A stretch of 64,000 bases of DNA from Colletes latitarsis. Taxonomy: Eukaryota > Arthropoda > Insecta > Hymenoptera > Colletidae. The DNA is taken from NCBI RefSeq assembly GCF_051014445.1, contig NC_135143.1, positions 8,866,001 to 8,930,000 of the forward strand. The letters run 5' to 3'. Shown here piece after piece: positions 1-13,359 of the stretch. The stretch's first letter is position 1; each line of letters starts with the position of its first letter. A model generated the notes under the pieces. That model made no database searches. It had not been told where the DNA came from and saw nothing but the letters and a program-made list of their open reading frames with translations. The position numbers and the translations under genes were made by a program.

Positions 1-2270
1 TTATTTGGGAGATTATTCGAGATTTCAAACGATTAGTCTTTAAAAAAACATGTGTTTCGTGATATGGAATGCAGATAACAGTCAATTCGATAGTGAAAAA
101 AAAAATACAGTTTGTTTTATTTAGAAATAAATAATGGATATTTTATTCTTTGTCATAGCGAATTTTTATCCATACATTTTTGAATTCTGAAATATTTAAA
201 GAATCGTAGAGCGTGTTTTGTAACGAAGGTATTAAAGGAACGAGACGACACGTTCTCTTTGTTTTCCGAGTATTGTGCCCGCCAACAATATCTGCGTCAG
301 AAGTTATAAATCACCGGTTGGTCGTGTACACGTAATACGTGGATTGTATTGAAATTCGAAATTGGAGTATGTAAATAAATCGGGCCTGTCGGGGTGTTAA
401 AATTAACGTTGCGAACAGCTGTGTGTTTTCAATGTTGTACAGAGCATGCTCGCAACGGTTTGCAGGTATAGTTATTGGCGAGCACCGTGCCTGAGATACG
501 TAATCACCATTGTGCACCTGACTAGACTCGGTGGAATAATTTTGCGGCGAAGATCATCTGGGTAATATAGATCCAAGGAAAGCAACGTTGCTGGTTCGTG
601 TTTCGCGCGTGGATTTCACGATCTGAAATAAAAATGATTCGCCGTAAATAAAAATGCTGTTAAAAAAAAAAGAAAAAAATAGCAATCTAAATCACAACTA
701 TATTAAATAGAACATTTAAAGTATAAATTTCTCAAAACGCGTCGCAATTGACTTACTGGCTCCCCCGTTTGCAAGATACGAACCCTTTCGGAGTTATTAT
801 TATTTAAAAGTATTAAAAACTACCGGTCCAATCGACGAAATGTAACTGTGGATAACGATATTGAAATCGAAATTGCAGACCGATATGACCGAGCCATTTA
901 TTCAATATTTTTCGAAAAATTCAATGCACGCGTAGCGCTTTCGCTAAATGGAACGGACAGAAATTCGGAAACCGAGGCTTTTTAAACAATTTTCAGAAAG
1001 ATCGACGAAGCATGTGCAGAAAATCGATAGAATTAAGATTATAAATTTTATGCTGAGACAAAAATTGTTTCTGAAACTTAAAACACTTAAAATCATTATT
1101 CGATTGACGAATTATAACAGTGGGTCGATCGAACCTAATCATTTAATCAATTATAAACTTAAAAATTTCAAACTTATTCTATATAAATAATATACCACGT
1201 TCCCTGCGTGTTTTTATATAAATTTCAACGTTCAAGATTTTAGAATATGAAGTAATTAATTCTATGACAGTTACTCTTCTTAATATTTGAGTTTTATATG
1301 AATATTGAATAAAATTTAATTCTTATTAACGTTCGAAGAATATATGTAACGAATGGATTAAATTTAAAATCTAGAAGATTATAATAATTATGAAAGCGAA
1401 GTGTAATTATTGGAAAAATGAAATTATAATACTTACGACGTAGTCGTCTGTGTTTCTTAATAAAAATTCCTTAATTTATGTATTTGACTCCGTCATAATA
1501 ATTGAATTGCATACACGAGGTAAAGTGAGAGATAGACAAGGAAACAGAGTAAATCTACCGGAACTCAATAGTGGTACAAACATAGGCGACTGCGAAGCCA
1601 ATTATACGTAGACGTACAGTATAATCCTGAGCAATTGTCGGCAACTGTATTGCTGGGCTATAATCTGACTACCCTGATTGCGTTCTTACGTGTCACTTGA
1701 TATTAATGAGTGTTTCTAATCGATTTATTTTATAAACTGCTTGTCAATACGCAGTTGCTATTAATACTCAATGGAAACAGTGTAATTAATACAACTATAT
1801 CTCAGTATCGTTCCTATCGTAATTTTCACGCATTTAAAATATTAAATAGCTGCTGTATATTGACCGAGGCATCAAAAAATTCCATAAAAAATTCATTTAC
1901 TATAAAAGCTGCTTCTTGTCAAGATGGTATTTTTCAATTCATTGCATAGGTTTAAAAAAACGTGAAATTACACGAAAAAAATAGAATGTAAATTTTAAAT
2001 CCTATTAACATACATACGTATAATATTATGAAACATATGTATAAGCGGTGATATGTCAGTAAGGAATACTTTTTCCTTAGCAACTTCCCATAAATAATTA
2101 CATTTTCCGTCTAATTAATTTTGCACGTGTTCAAAAAAGTCATGTATGCAGCACGAAGTTATAAAACATCGATTTAGCGAGTCCCGATACAAGTTGCCTT
2201 AATATTAACGCACAATAACAATGTAAATGAGTGGTAGATTAATTTTCTAGGCTACCGATTCACGTTGTAT
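1..2270. other. AT-rich non-coding stretch
   Basis: No gene is recognisable. Only short open frames without domains, codon bias or plausible splice context are present. The stretch is AT-rich with scattered A runs and looks like intergenic or intronic insect DNA. Confidence 0.6.
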
Positions 2271-2273
2271 GGT

Positions 2274-2422
2274 GAAGATACACAGACCAACCGCAGCACA
2301 GAATGGTTAGCGTATGATCCTAAACTATCCTCGATAGCCGAACTATGCTTGCGCCATACGCAACCAAAATGGTAGTAAACAAATGGAACTGCAACATTGA
2401 TGAATTAGTATTTCCAGTCAAT
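2274..2422 (+). repeat. Diverged direct repeat, unit 1
   Basis: This segment is repeated about 574 bp downstream at 2848-3008 in the same orientation. Both units carry GAAGATACACA, then CAGAAT-GTTAGCGTAT, then ATCCTAAACTATC, then CAAA-TGGTAGTA, then TGAATTAG-TTTCC. By eye the units are roughly three-quarters identical with small indels, so the duplication is old. No TIR or target duplication was seen at the edges. Confidence 0.7.
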
Positions 2423-2847
2423 CGATAAATAAATAATAAACTATGGACATAGTTTAATTTTGTACACGTTCCTTTTTAAAATTAATAGCAGTCGAGCAGA
2501 GTAATAATAAAGTGGAAAATTAAATTAAATACATTCATACACAAATTACATCTATGATACACCTGACTTTAATACTCGGAATGTATTTTAGTACTGGAAA
2601 TAACTAAATGTTAATTGAAATTCGTCCAAAGTACGAACACTGCTCCAACATGTGCATTTCACTTTTTGATCAAAAGTATAATTTTCCTTAATTTTGTTTA
2701 CGTAAGGAATCACGGCGTGGTCCAGAACTAAATTTTGATCGTCGTACGTATAAATTTCTAACTCGTCGTAGCAAGTTAGTGGCAATAAACGGGTAAAAAC
2801 GAGGAACGCGTTAACTCTGTAGCCAACTGGCCCGGAACAGCATGATC

Positions 2848-3008
2848 GAAGATACACAAAACGACCCTGGTGCAGAATCGTTAGCGTATAATCCTAAACT
2901 ATCTTCAATAGCCATGAGCTATACTCGCTCGGTACGAAACCAAAGTGGTAGTATATGAGTATGGAAGCGACGCATTAGTGAATTAGCGTTTCCTGGCGTT
3001 GCAATCAA
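2848..3008 (+). repeat. Diverged direct repeat, unit 2
   Basis: Partner of the unit at 2274-2422, sharing the same ordered blocks. It could be a local segmental duplication or two insertions of the same short repeat family. Confidence 0.7.
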
Positions 3009-3415
3009 GGTAATGCGTCGGTACGGCACGCGCGCGGCCCCTCTTCGGCTTTCGTAGGTACACCAGAGGCATACTACCGCCTTCCCTATGAGCGATGCAC
3101 CCGAGACAATTAATAATTCAACATCTTGAAGGATTCGACTCGTTTAACGGAAACGAGACCTTCGAGTGATTCTCGATTGCTCTCGGATTAATAAGCGGGT
3201 TCAGACGCTGGAACGCCTTCGCAGTCGCGAGTGTCTGCTAGCTAGGAATATATATATCAATTAAGAATCTCCTCTATCGTATAATTCTACATAAAATACG
3301 TTCCTCGAAAGATTATCGTTAGACGTTTTACGGTCGAATCCAATTTTACCAGTTTTCTTTGCTTGTTCACGCTGTAAATATAAATAAAAAGGAATAACAT
3401 TTTTTTGTTCGAGGC

Positions 3416-3972
3416 TTAAGGGGTAAGACCACTGTAGAAACCTGAAATAAAGCGTTTTTTTGCGATTTTTTTTTAGATGGATGAAAAAATAAGAGGATAA
3501 TAATATTCAAGAATGTTATTAACCATGTTGTTAAGTGTTAAAAAAAAATATTTATTTAAAAATAGTGCAAAATAACGTCGCTGGAGCCATTCTGGCGAGT
3601 CGTGTTGAATTTAAAATACGCAGTGTAACTGACACAAATTTGTGTCTGGAAAAAAACAAAAAGTTTTCTCTTAATCTACATGAATACAGCTAGAGAAATG
3701 CGTAGGGGATTTTTGAAACATTAATTTCTGTGTGATTGGCGAGCATTTTTTGGAAGATCCCCTACGTATTTCCAGATACAAATTTGCGTCAGTTACACTT
3801 CAGCGTTGTCATTTTGCACTATTTTTGAATGAATATTTTTTTTGTAACATTTAACGACATGGTTAATAACATTCTTGAATATTATTATCCTCTTACTTTT
3901 CCATCCAGCCAAAAAAAACAAATCGCAAAAGAACGCTTCATTTCAGGTTTTTACAGTAGTCTTACTCCTTAA
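3416..3972. mobile_element. TTAA-flanked foldback MITE (piggyBac-type)
   Basis: The element proper (3420-3968, 549 bp) is flanked on both sides by TTAA. The left end GGGGTAAGACCACTGTAGAA is matched by the reverse complement of the right end, which reads GGAGTAAGACTACTGTAAAA. The inverted arms extend about 240 bp each and include the shared block GGATAATAATATTCAAGAAT, so most of the element can fold into one hairpin. TTAA target duplication is the hallmark of the piggyBac superfamily. No transposase frame is present, so it is non-autonomous. A few mismatches and indels between the arms show it is not recent. Confidence 0.85.
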
Positions 3973-6900
3973 TTTAAAAAGTTGTCAGATTTGTATACGT
4001 ACACGCGACTCGTGGAATTTATTTCAGAAATAAAGAACCATCGATCGATAAAGTTAATGGTTAAATATCCGTCGAAGATAAGTTTTTAGCCGGCAGGAAT
4101 TATGTCGCGCGCAAAAATCATGCTTTCACACCATTGACGAAACTGGACACCAATTTCGTTCGGTGGAAAAATACGTTTCGTTTCACGTTGCGCACAACCA
4201 GACACTGATTGAATTTCGCGTTTGTCAAAATGCACAATGTAGGAATTTTTTTCCCCGCCAGGAAATTCATTTTCGCGGAATACAAATTGGTTTCAAAATT
4301 CTGAGATTCCATCAGCGAACGTTTATACAGTTAAAATTGTATATTATATTCTACAAATTAGAAGATTGAAGTTTCTAAATCTGGAAAAATAAATATCGAC
4401 AAAGATCGTGAATCAATTTTAACGCGATTCGTTTGGAGTAATTGGATAACGGAGGTTCTACCGTGATTAGAAACGAACATACTGCGTAGAATCTTTCGCG
4501 GAGCTTATGAATGCCATTCATTGTTTTCGATCTCTATTCTCAGTTTTACGTAAGTATTCTCAAACTCAGGATTCATTGTTATCGCTTGTCGGTTCTGTAA
4601 TCACTTTGTGCGTGTCTCGTCCATCGAACGAACAGCTCTCCGTGCGAACACCACGCGCCGAGTAAAACGCGTCAAATAATTTTACCGAGTGACGCCAGTC
4701 ACGGCAATGTACATCGAACGTTCCATTGTTCCTGCTATATCGAACACTCGCGACAAAACTGTTGTTCCTCCCTCAACGTGAAATCAGTCGGGAAATTGGG
4801 TTATTCGAGTGAAAAAAAAGAACAAGTTTCATGTGTTTGGCCCTGTAACTTGATCGAGCAGCCAAGTAGTCGAACGTAATATTTAAAAATTTGGATTCTT
4901 TGTTTAAATTAAGATTAGTATATAATAGAATTCTTTCTCGCAACAAACGAACCCTCAAATCTTCCTGTTCGGCGTTTTTAGCAATTTCGTGCGAGGTTAA
5001 CCCATTTTGTGGCCGACAAATCGATACTGGGCACTTGAAATAAACTGCACAATCGTATCTAATTCCACGCTTCTGTTCTTTCAAGTTCATCCCACACAAT
5101 TCGGTCTCGCGGTGTATACGTCGCACGAAATGCACTCAGTCAAAGAATCGCGTCAAAGTCGACAATCGAGAAGACAGAGACGGAAGGGTAGCATCCGTAG
5201 ACGCCTCTGGCACTAAGGAAGAAACAGTTTTGTCCGGTTCTTTCGTCTTCCCTTTCGGCCGTTGAAAAACCTCTGGCTGTCTCGTTAAAACTTTTTGCCA
5301 CCAGCATCTTGGGAGCACTCTGATCAAAAACGGTAGGAATCGCGTCCCGTGTCGTCCTAACCCTTACCTATAAAAAATGCAACGTAAAATACGCTCTGCC
5401 GCTATATATTCCGACTTACGCGTCGAGTAACAAGTATATCCAGACACCCCTTCGTTTGATGTTTTCGCATTTTCCCTCGGTTTCTTGGGCACCGTGAATA
5501 TATCAGACGCGCACCTCCACGTTTTCTGCTTGCCATCGAGTTGTTTAACCCTTTCACGTTGGGGTTTAAATGCTGAGGAATTCAGTAATTGTGCTTATCG
5601 AACGTTGGGGTGGAATAAAATATAGGGGTAGTTTTTTCTTGTATAATTCGTGACTTTTAACAGTAGGTAAAAGTTGCCTTTCATAATAGTAAACATGAAA
5701 TATTTTTCAAACATCAGTTTTTGTGATTCAATTTAAAGAAATAATTTTTATTTCGCAGCCCATAGTCTTCCACTCTGAGCACCAAAAAATTCACTTTGAT
5801 CGATTACTAGTTTTTACAAATTTTTAAAATTGTTAAAACTCGCTCGAAATACGTTGTAATATCGCGAAACACTGCGCCACATCCTAATTTGAATAAAATT
5901 CGAAACGTTACTGCGAAAAGTGTTCGATTTCGCGTGGAATGACCGGCTAGTTATGTTCGCAACTCGAATTCGCTTCGTTCGTTACTCGTCGTTATATTTC
6001 ATTAATTAAAAAACAACTCTCGATACTTTCAAGCTCTTCACGATATTTTCTGTTGAAATATAACATTTATAATATTTTGATCCTTGTTTTTTTCAGTTCA
6101 TCGATTTCGTTATACATTTTAAACGTAACGTACTGCGATGAAATGATTAAATACGTCGCTTTTGCACAGTTTTAAAATATTTATTTGAATGCTCGTTGAG
6201 TCCACAGAAATTCGATTAACTTTGTTATGCAATTTTCTGATACTTATTTACAAATTTATTGCGTAGCAGATATACGCTAATTGCGCAAAACAGAAAACAA
6301 ATCCATTGTTTTCAAAGTTTTTTCGAAGCTCTTTTAATTTGCGATTGTAATTCAATTACGTCGTTATTTGTGATTACTGTAATTTAATTACACGCGACTC
6401 TGCTGCACTTTCGACTTATTTTTTTGCGAGAAATCACTCTTTGTTATTGTACCACGAATAGCAGAATATTCTGCGTATCGATTCTTCTACGATGGATGTA
6501 GTTTTTTCGGTAATAATCGTTTCTTATCTTCGTAATGATCTTGCCTCGCTACTTTCAGGTCGGCTACGGTGATGCAGCGTAGATCTTTCTCCCAGTATTC
6601 TGCAACGATTGATCCAATTTTCATGATTAATGTTTGCATAATAAATAGTAAAGACCTTGCTCATCATGAAATATGCAAGTAGCGAGGTAAGCCATAATTC
6701 TTACAATGAGATCACGGTTCAACATCCATTTTAAAGCTGACCACCAGATGACAACATTCAAACTTCGATTGTTATTTTGCATCGAGTATTCAAAACAACG
6801 TTTGAATTAATCTTCTTTGCTCGAAACTTCGTAGATTTGAAATTAATGCATCTATAGCTGGTTTGGGAAGAGAAACATGTGTTCATGACGTTCTAACGCG

Positions 6901-7300
6901 TAAATTAATTGCTTGCATCTGGATGATGTAGCAAAGATTGAGAAATGGGAAAGGATTTTTTGATTTATATTGTTACGAGGAACTGGCCTTTAAAAAGGAT
7001 CGTAGTTTTTGTAAATATCTCGTATATTAATAACGCCAGATAATAATCGGTTTCGTACGACAATATTTCACTAGGCGATACTGCTATTCGCTTAGTGCAA
7101 TTCACTCAATTTATTGTTTCATCTCGTGGATAGTTTTTCCAAGCAATTCCACAATTTCTCTACATTCGAAATTATTATACGAGATATTTATGCGTATTAA
7201 AAAATAGGAAAGAAATTACATTGGAATGGAATGTTCCTTGCAACAATATTTAAAATCTCTCCAAAATCCTTCTATATTTTATTTTTTTTATTTGCTCGCT
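3973..7300. other. Non-coding stretch
   Basis: No supported gene. Near 5548 there is a single TTAACCCTTTCACGTTGGGG end, typical of a TTAA-type MITE terminus, but I found no matching right end. Short opposing frames at 4.1-4.4 kb and 4.8-5.3 kb overlap on both strands and show no protein family. Confidence 0.5.
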
Positions 7301-7367
7301 GTTTGCTCGAAATTCAGGAGGCGAAATTGCCCCGGGAATGTCGGTTTATTACACAGCGCTTGGAGTT

Positions 7368-7391
7368 CCCCTTCGGGGGAGGGGGGGGGGG
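7368..7391. repeat. CCCC-TTCG-GGGG hairpin and 11-G run
   Basis: A CCCC/GGGG stem with a TTCG loop (7368-7379) is followed by A and then eleven G (7381-7391). It is a simple-sequence, slippage-prone site. Confidence 0.8.
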
Positions 7392-8680
7392 CAGCAGCCG
7401 GGAATTATAAGAGTAAAAATCCACGTGGTGGTTTTTCATCGTATCCCGATCATGCACGCAGTAGTTCGATCGTCTTCGTGCTTCATGTAGCGGACAGGGT
7501 GGACTTGTAATCTCCCCATTGTGTCGATTCTGCGACGCGTGTACGCAGATAGGAACGATTCGGCCACCGATTCGGCAAACTCTGGCGAATATGCGTTTCC
7601 AACATACGTTGCACACGTGACCACGCACGCGGCTTCAAATTTTCTCACTCGCGCGCGAAGTCTCTGCGTTTCTCAGGGCCGATTTTTCCAAACGACGGGT
7701 CGAGAAACGCGCACCGTGACCGTTGCGTGGCGTGACACGATTGTACCGTTCGATCAAGTTTATCCGGCGGCCATTGTGTGCGCTTTGTGGGACCTCGGTG
7801 GACTCTGTCGAGGTCCTGGATAAATCTCGCTTCGTCATCGTTTTTCCTTAACAACTCCGACAACTTATTACACAGAAGTGTCTTACGTTCGATCGTCTGA
7901 TTACGTGTTCTCTATTAACCTACATCGTTTTCATTCGTTTGTTGAAATTGGAAAACGAGAAGTTCGAATAATTTTCGTTTACCGAAAATAAAATATTCTT
8001 TATTTCTTTACGTATGTAAAATACGAAGTCCAGAAGCAAGATTATATTTCTACGGATCGACTGTACATAATTTCAGAACGGTGCACATATTCTACCCCTG
8101 GAATTCCTTTCTTCTGTGGCCCGTTGCGTTCCTCAGGATCGCACCCCCGTTCCAAGATTGTCGAACACGATCGCGACGAGTTTGCAGTACACGACAGACG
8201 TAAGGGGCGCGAATATTTACATGGTGGTAGTGGCTGTAGAACACGCGGATGTCTAGGCGGGCGGGACCGAAGGGAGAAGAACCGATACACCCGAGGAGGC
8301 TGGCAGGTTCGAACATCGAAAAGTATGTAGGCGCCTCGTGTTTCCAGCGAGATGCACGGCGGAATACTCGCTCGACGTACATGTATCCACGCAAGACCGT
8401 TTCTCTGTCGTTCCCGTACACACCTGCGTTCGCGTCCAAGCGTTCACGTGCCACTCATAGTCTTCCCCGTGGGTTCCGTACGCGCGTGTTTGTACGTACA
8501 CGGCACCCCGGGCGAATTCACAATGCAGAGACGTCGTTGCGCCGGCCGTGGATAGGGAAGGGCAACGACGTTCTTGTGCAGCGCGTGTTATTGGATTTGT
8601 TTGAAACTTTTCAAATTCGACCGGCGAATGTGTCCAACGCGGAACGTGCCCAAGACAGCCGAGACAATTTTTGAAGAGCA

Positions 8681-8694
8681 CCCCCCCCCCCCCC
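8681..8694. repeat. 14-bp poly-C run
   Basis: Uninterrupted C14. It is one of three long C/G homopolymers in the window. Confidence 0.9.
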
Positions 8695-8935
8695 TTCAAG
8701 CTCGCGACCGCCGCCGCAGGAATACGTCTCGAAACGTCTCCCACGACTTCTCGATATATTCTGCTGTACGAATCAGTTTCGAGGAACGCGCCACGAGTGT
8801 GTTACGTACCATCGTGCAGCCAGTGCTCCTCTCGTCGACGTTATATGCACTTATCAGAGTTTGGGATGAGATTCGGGTCAAGCGAAAAGCAACCGATGAC
8901 GCCGCTACCGGCTCGTACGATCGCTTGACATTATT

Positions 8936-9017
8936 AACTCTTTGGGCTGATAAGTTAAATCAGGAGAAAACTATTATTTATGAAAAAATGTTGGTTGGTA
9001 ATTATGTAAACACCCTG
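8936..9017. mobile_element. Single CACCCTG-TA transposon end
   Basis: The segment ends with AAACACCCTG followed by TA at 9018-9019. That is the terminus type (CACCCTG|TA) of the TA-flanked elements elsewhere in the window, but the adjoining sequence differs from them. No opposite CAGGGTG end lies close upstream, so this is a truncated or unrelated element end. The left boundary is arbitrary. Confidence 0.35.
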
Positions 9018-9469
9018 TATATAAACAATTTATAATCCAGTTTTACCGCACACGAATTGTTTAATCAATAGAAATTGCTGAAACTTTTTTGTGTGCATAA
9101 TGTCAAAGTAAATATGAAAATAAACATAGAAGACAGCAAAAATTATAGTAGCTGGTATAGTCATTGGATAGAGGATGAAATGCCCTTTAAAACGAGCGTT
9201 CGAACAAGTCGATAGCTTTATTAGTTCCGGAGATATAGCGATTTTAGTTTCGCGTCGATGCGGTGGCTAGTTCCTGAGATATAAGGGTTCGAAGCGTTTG
9301 TTTACGTTTCATTGAGATCAATGAACTCTCGCGCGTGACAATAGTAAACAGTGCGTAGTAAATTCTTGGAAATACTACGACTTCCTGGTCACGTGACTGC
9401 CTCGACTCACGCGCGACAAAGAGGTCCGGCGCGACGCATCAGACGGAGACAGGGATAGTCAAATTAAGA

Positions 9470-9775
9470 AAAATACCCTTTTACATAAATTACGATATCT
9501 CGAAAACGGAAAGTCGGATCGACAAAAACCAAAAACCATTTTAAAGGAGAGGCCTTGCCGCATCTAAAAGTGGCTCAATTATGAATAAAATACTAGTAGT
9601 TTCGGAACTGCATGTATCTAAAGTTTGACTATTTTAAAATGGACAAAACGATAATAGGAATTTAAAAAATTACACTTTTCTTTACACGACGATATTTCGA
9701 TAACGGAAAGTCGGATCAACATAAACCAAAAACCATTTGCTTGTTTCCAATAGTGGCTCAGTTATGGAAAAAAAG
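9470..9775 (+). repeat. Two-unit direct repeat, period about 197 bp
   Basis: The block at 9492-9541 and the block at 9689-9738 share ACGGAAAGTCGGATC followed by ACCAAAAACCATTT. Each is followed by a common AGTGGCTCA-TTATG motif. The units are similar over about 50 bp plus flanks and diverge between. They probably derive from a repetitive element of unknown class. No TIRs were identified. Confidence 0.7.
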
Positions 9776-9835
9776 CACGAGTGGCTTCGGAGCTTTTTTT
9801 AAAATTCATATAAACCCTTTCGTCACTTTATTAAT

Positions 9836-12800
9836 TAAAACAAAAGATAATTGAAGAAATATTGAGACGCGTAACGTTTCTAGTGGCTGGTTCGCGACAA
9901 AAATGTTTGCAAAGTATAATGCTTGAAAAGTGGCACTGCAGGGACAAACATCCTCCCTTAAGCTTTCAAATAACATTCTTAGTTTCTTTTCCATCGTGAG
10001 TTAATTATTGTACGCGACTTGGATGGTCGGTTAAACAAGTTGAATAGCCAGTTGGCTGCAGAAGGTTTCTCCACGTGTAGTCGTATTGACACACCTTGTG
10101 TCGACAGCACGAGGATGCTTCCAAAAGAGTCCTTTCAACTCCTAACCCGCGTTGGCTAATTCTGTCATTCTGTCCGCTTCACGTAAAAAGAAAACACTAT
10201 GGAGTTCCTCTTCTCCCGGAAAAAAGAAAGCGACAAAACGAGGGGAACATTGTTTTTTAAGAATTCACGTCACAATCACCCTGGTAGTTAAGTTGGAAGT
10301 CGAAGATTAACAAATAATTTAAAGGATTAAGAATGAACTGAACAAGGAATGGAATGGAATAAATACATCTTGATTAGACCATTGAAAACGAAGGTAGCGA
10401 TAAAATCAAATCATCCGTTTCATTATATTTTTATTTTAGTAAAAGTTATATACAAATTATTACTTAACACATTTAATTACACAGTTAATTACAGTACAAT
10501 TAATTTTGTTTTTATTTCCTCGTTTATAGTTCAGTATTTGCGCAACAAACGTACTCGAATCGCGGAAAAGATTATTTTATCTCCTAGAGTTGTTTAATAA
10601 TTTTCTAATTAAATATCGCCAGCAAAAAGATTTAAAGCCCCGTCGCTACAGTTCTCCTTTCAAATAACGGTAAACTCAGACTGATTGCATTGTTAGAAAA
10701 CGTGCCATTGTTTCTCTTGAAAAGTAATTTTACATTCTTATACTTTGTTTTAAATGGCTCTGTAGTTCCGTTCATATTTCTCTCTCTTGGAGTATTTGTT
10801 TGCACAGCAACGCGAGCTGAAATGCGAATAAAAATCAGCAAAGTCTATCTCATTATCGGGCTAAGTGACTTTTGTCGTGTCAGCGAGCACTTGGTTCGCT
10901 CGATACTAAGCGTTAAAGGGGCTAGCTAGAGAATTGCAGGCTTAAAGAGCGTAAAGAAGACAGGGGAGATTATTTGCCATCGAGCGATTTAATGCGCATG
11001 ATTAACGGTTACTTTTTCCCGATTGTTTTAATCTATCGTCGATGTATCTTCGACAGCGACGAAAATTGAATTTTACAACGAGCCTAAACGTCAAATAATT
11101 TCTTCATTATCTCGAGTTTGTTCTAAAAGCCACGGCAAGTAAATCAAAAATCTAGAGAAATATAATTTGTAGGCCATAATAGATGGTTTATCTTCGATCA
11201 TTTTTCCCCTTGATCTTTTTTATCCTAAACATCACATTCTCTGAAAACTAAATATTGAAACTCGGGAATCTAAGTTGCTCTGTTTACAAAAATCAGAATT
11301 GAACTTCTGCTAACGTTTACGATCCGAAGACTTGGTTCTTCCGGTTGAACGTGGTTGTTAGAAACGGGAAAGTCGCGCTTTTTAATCCCGTTTACTTTCG
11401 TTCGCCCCGCTGGATAATGGAAAAGTCGAATTGTGAAAAGTAAGCAACAGGGATTCGAGAATGGGATAGGATAAAAACGAAGCTACAATTGAGCAATCTC
11501 ATGATTGGAGACCTTCCGTGAGAGAGCCTGCATAAGGTCTCTGTGCTTCATATTAGGGTTGCTTGCTGTCCTGCGAGATAAATCCGTCCAACTCTCCGAG
11601 GAGCAACGCCCCGGCTGTTTATTCGCCTGCTTCTTTCTTGATTTTTCACGAAGACGCGATACGGTTCGTTCCGGCTGTCCTGTATAAACTTTACCGCAAT
11701 ATTGATTAACAGTCCAGTTTTACATTGTATCGGAGTTAAATCTGGCTCGAAGATTCAGTAGCCACGATAATACCTTAAAAGCCACTGTATCTCAATTTTA
11801 CTACGCTTTATCGTGGAATTTCGTAATAACCGTAGCCGCCGGTCGGAATGTGCGGTCGAAACTTACCGCGGATTATTGACGATAATTCTTACATTTCGGA
11901 GAATTCGATCTAAAGTTTGAACAGTGGTTGCCGGTAGCTCAATAATACGCGGTTTTGCTTGCAGTTTGATAGTTGTAATTACTTACGGTTATGTATGTAC
12001 TGGGATTTTAATCTCACGATTCCGACCCCGGCGTTGTTCGTGTTAAATTGCAATTTTACACATTTTCGGACGGCTACGATCGCTTCAATCATTTTTAAAT
12101 GCGCTGCTTGGAGTCGTGAATCCATCGTTTTAACAACTTCATCGTTCGGTGGGTCGTATAATATTTCAAAGAGTTATTTTACGAAGATTAGTTGCTAAAA
12201 TTGTGTACTAAATAGTGTTGGCGAAAAACGCATTTTGCGATCTTAATCGTTAAGTTATTCAGTAAAAGAATAATAATGGTGTGACGTTAAAGTCCGTGAC
12301 CCCGTTTCAAACATGGTTTAAAGTGAGTTTCCTTGTGATCGCATCTCTTGCGACATTGGCTCTTTTCCATGGTACCATCGCGGTACCATTACTCGCGCTT
12401 TAGACAAATAAAAAGTCGCCAGTCATCGTTACCAAAGAGAGACCAATCTTGTTATACGGACCACGGTATTCATAATAACAAAGTGCAGTAAGATTTATTA
12501 TTGTCGTAAATGCTCCCGACTTCTCTTTGTTGGCATTCCACTAGACTTTTATCGTGAAAGGGCTTTGATGTCCTATTTGATATTGTGTGTTCGGTGTTTC
12601 AAGTAAATCACCGTCCATAGTTGTGCATTATTGTAAGAAATTCCAACTATAATCAGTTCGTTATGAAAGAACCTAGAAAATGCATTACTCGTGCATAGCG
12701 GAGTTTCTTCAATGTCCATTGTATAGGCTACCTTTAAAAATACCTTTCTTAGTTAATTCCGAGTATTATAGAATTAATTTTACCGTGAGAAATACACGTA

Positions 12801-13070
12801 AATTAGACGCCCAATTACTTTGAGTTCTTTCGCTACTATTGCGAATTAAAAAATTTTATTTGTCGATGTATCTTCGAGAGAGTGTTACAAATAAATTCAA
12901 CAATTTTTTCGATTCAAATGAAACCGATACTCATTTTTCATTATACGTTCTCCAAATGATTAAAATTGTGACAGGTTAATCAATGGTACAAATTATCACT
13001 GAAAATTATTCAGTGCATCGTTTGTACAAATTCCCTTGGATTTCTAGATTCTTTCCTATTTCTATAATAA
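9836..13070. other. Non-coding stretch
   Basis: Only short frames without recognisable domains are seen. Nothing specific is supported here beyond insect-like non-coding sequence. Confidence 0.5.
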
Positions 13071-13075
13071 TTTAT

Positions 13076-13298
13076 ATAGATTGTATAATTATATAAATTC
13101 TGAGGATGACTCGAAATGCAGGAATCAAAATAACTTATTTGCAATTGACAATCAATTCCGATTCATCGATTTTCTAATCCCGTAAAAAATTAACGGAACA
13201 CATACAGATTCACTTTTCCAGTTTCTTTCTTATTTTCAGATTGTACGATTACATGAATTCTAAAATATGATTCAAAACGTAGGAATCAGAATGGCTCA
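13076..13298 (+). repeat. Diverged tandem duplication, period about 161 bp
   Basis: AGATTGTATAATTATATAAA at 13078 onward is matched by AGATTGTACGATTACATGAA about 161 bp later. Both are followed by TTCT-A-ATGA-TC-AAA, G-AGGAATCA and AATAACTTATTT-like versus AATGGCTCATTT. By eye identity is about 75 percent, so this is an old local duplication. Confidence 0.6.
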
Positions 13299-13359
13299 TT
13301 TAACACTAAACCTATCGTTATATTTTTTGATACATTAAATAACGAGAGCATTCATCGGT

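Larger units (their letters stand above)
7301..8935. other. GC- and CpG-richer island, no recognisable gene
   Basis: Composition shifts to CpG-rich here. Frames of 100-163 codons are open on both strands simultaneously (for example 8253-8744 minus and 8574-9035 plus), which is what low stop-codon density produces without coding. No domain is recognisable. The island holds a G-run at 7381-7391 next to a CCCC-TTCG-GGGG hairpin, and a 14-C run at 8681-8694. It may be an unannotated promoter, 5' exon or enhancer. Confidence 0.45.

Noticed and set aside
6540..6570. CTACTTTCAG|GTCGGC as a second ratchet site
   Set aside because: The sequence after the AG lacks a donor consensus.
8253..8744. 163-codon minus-strand frame
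   Set aside because: Overlaps several other open frames on both strands and reads through the C14 run; composition explains it.
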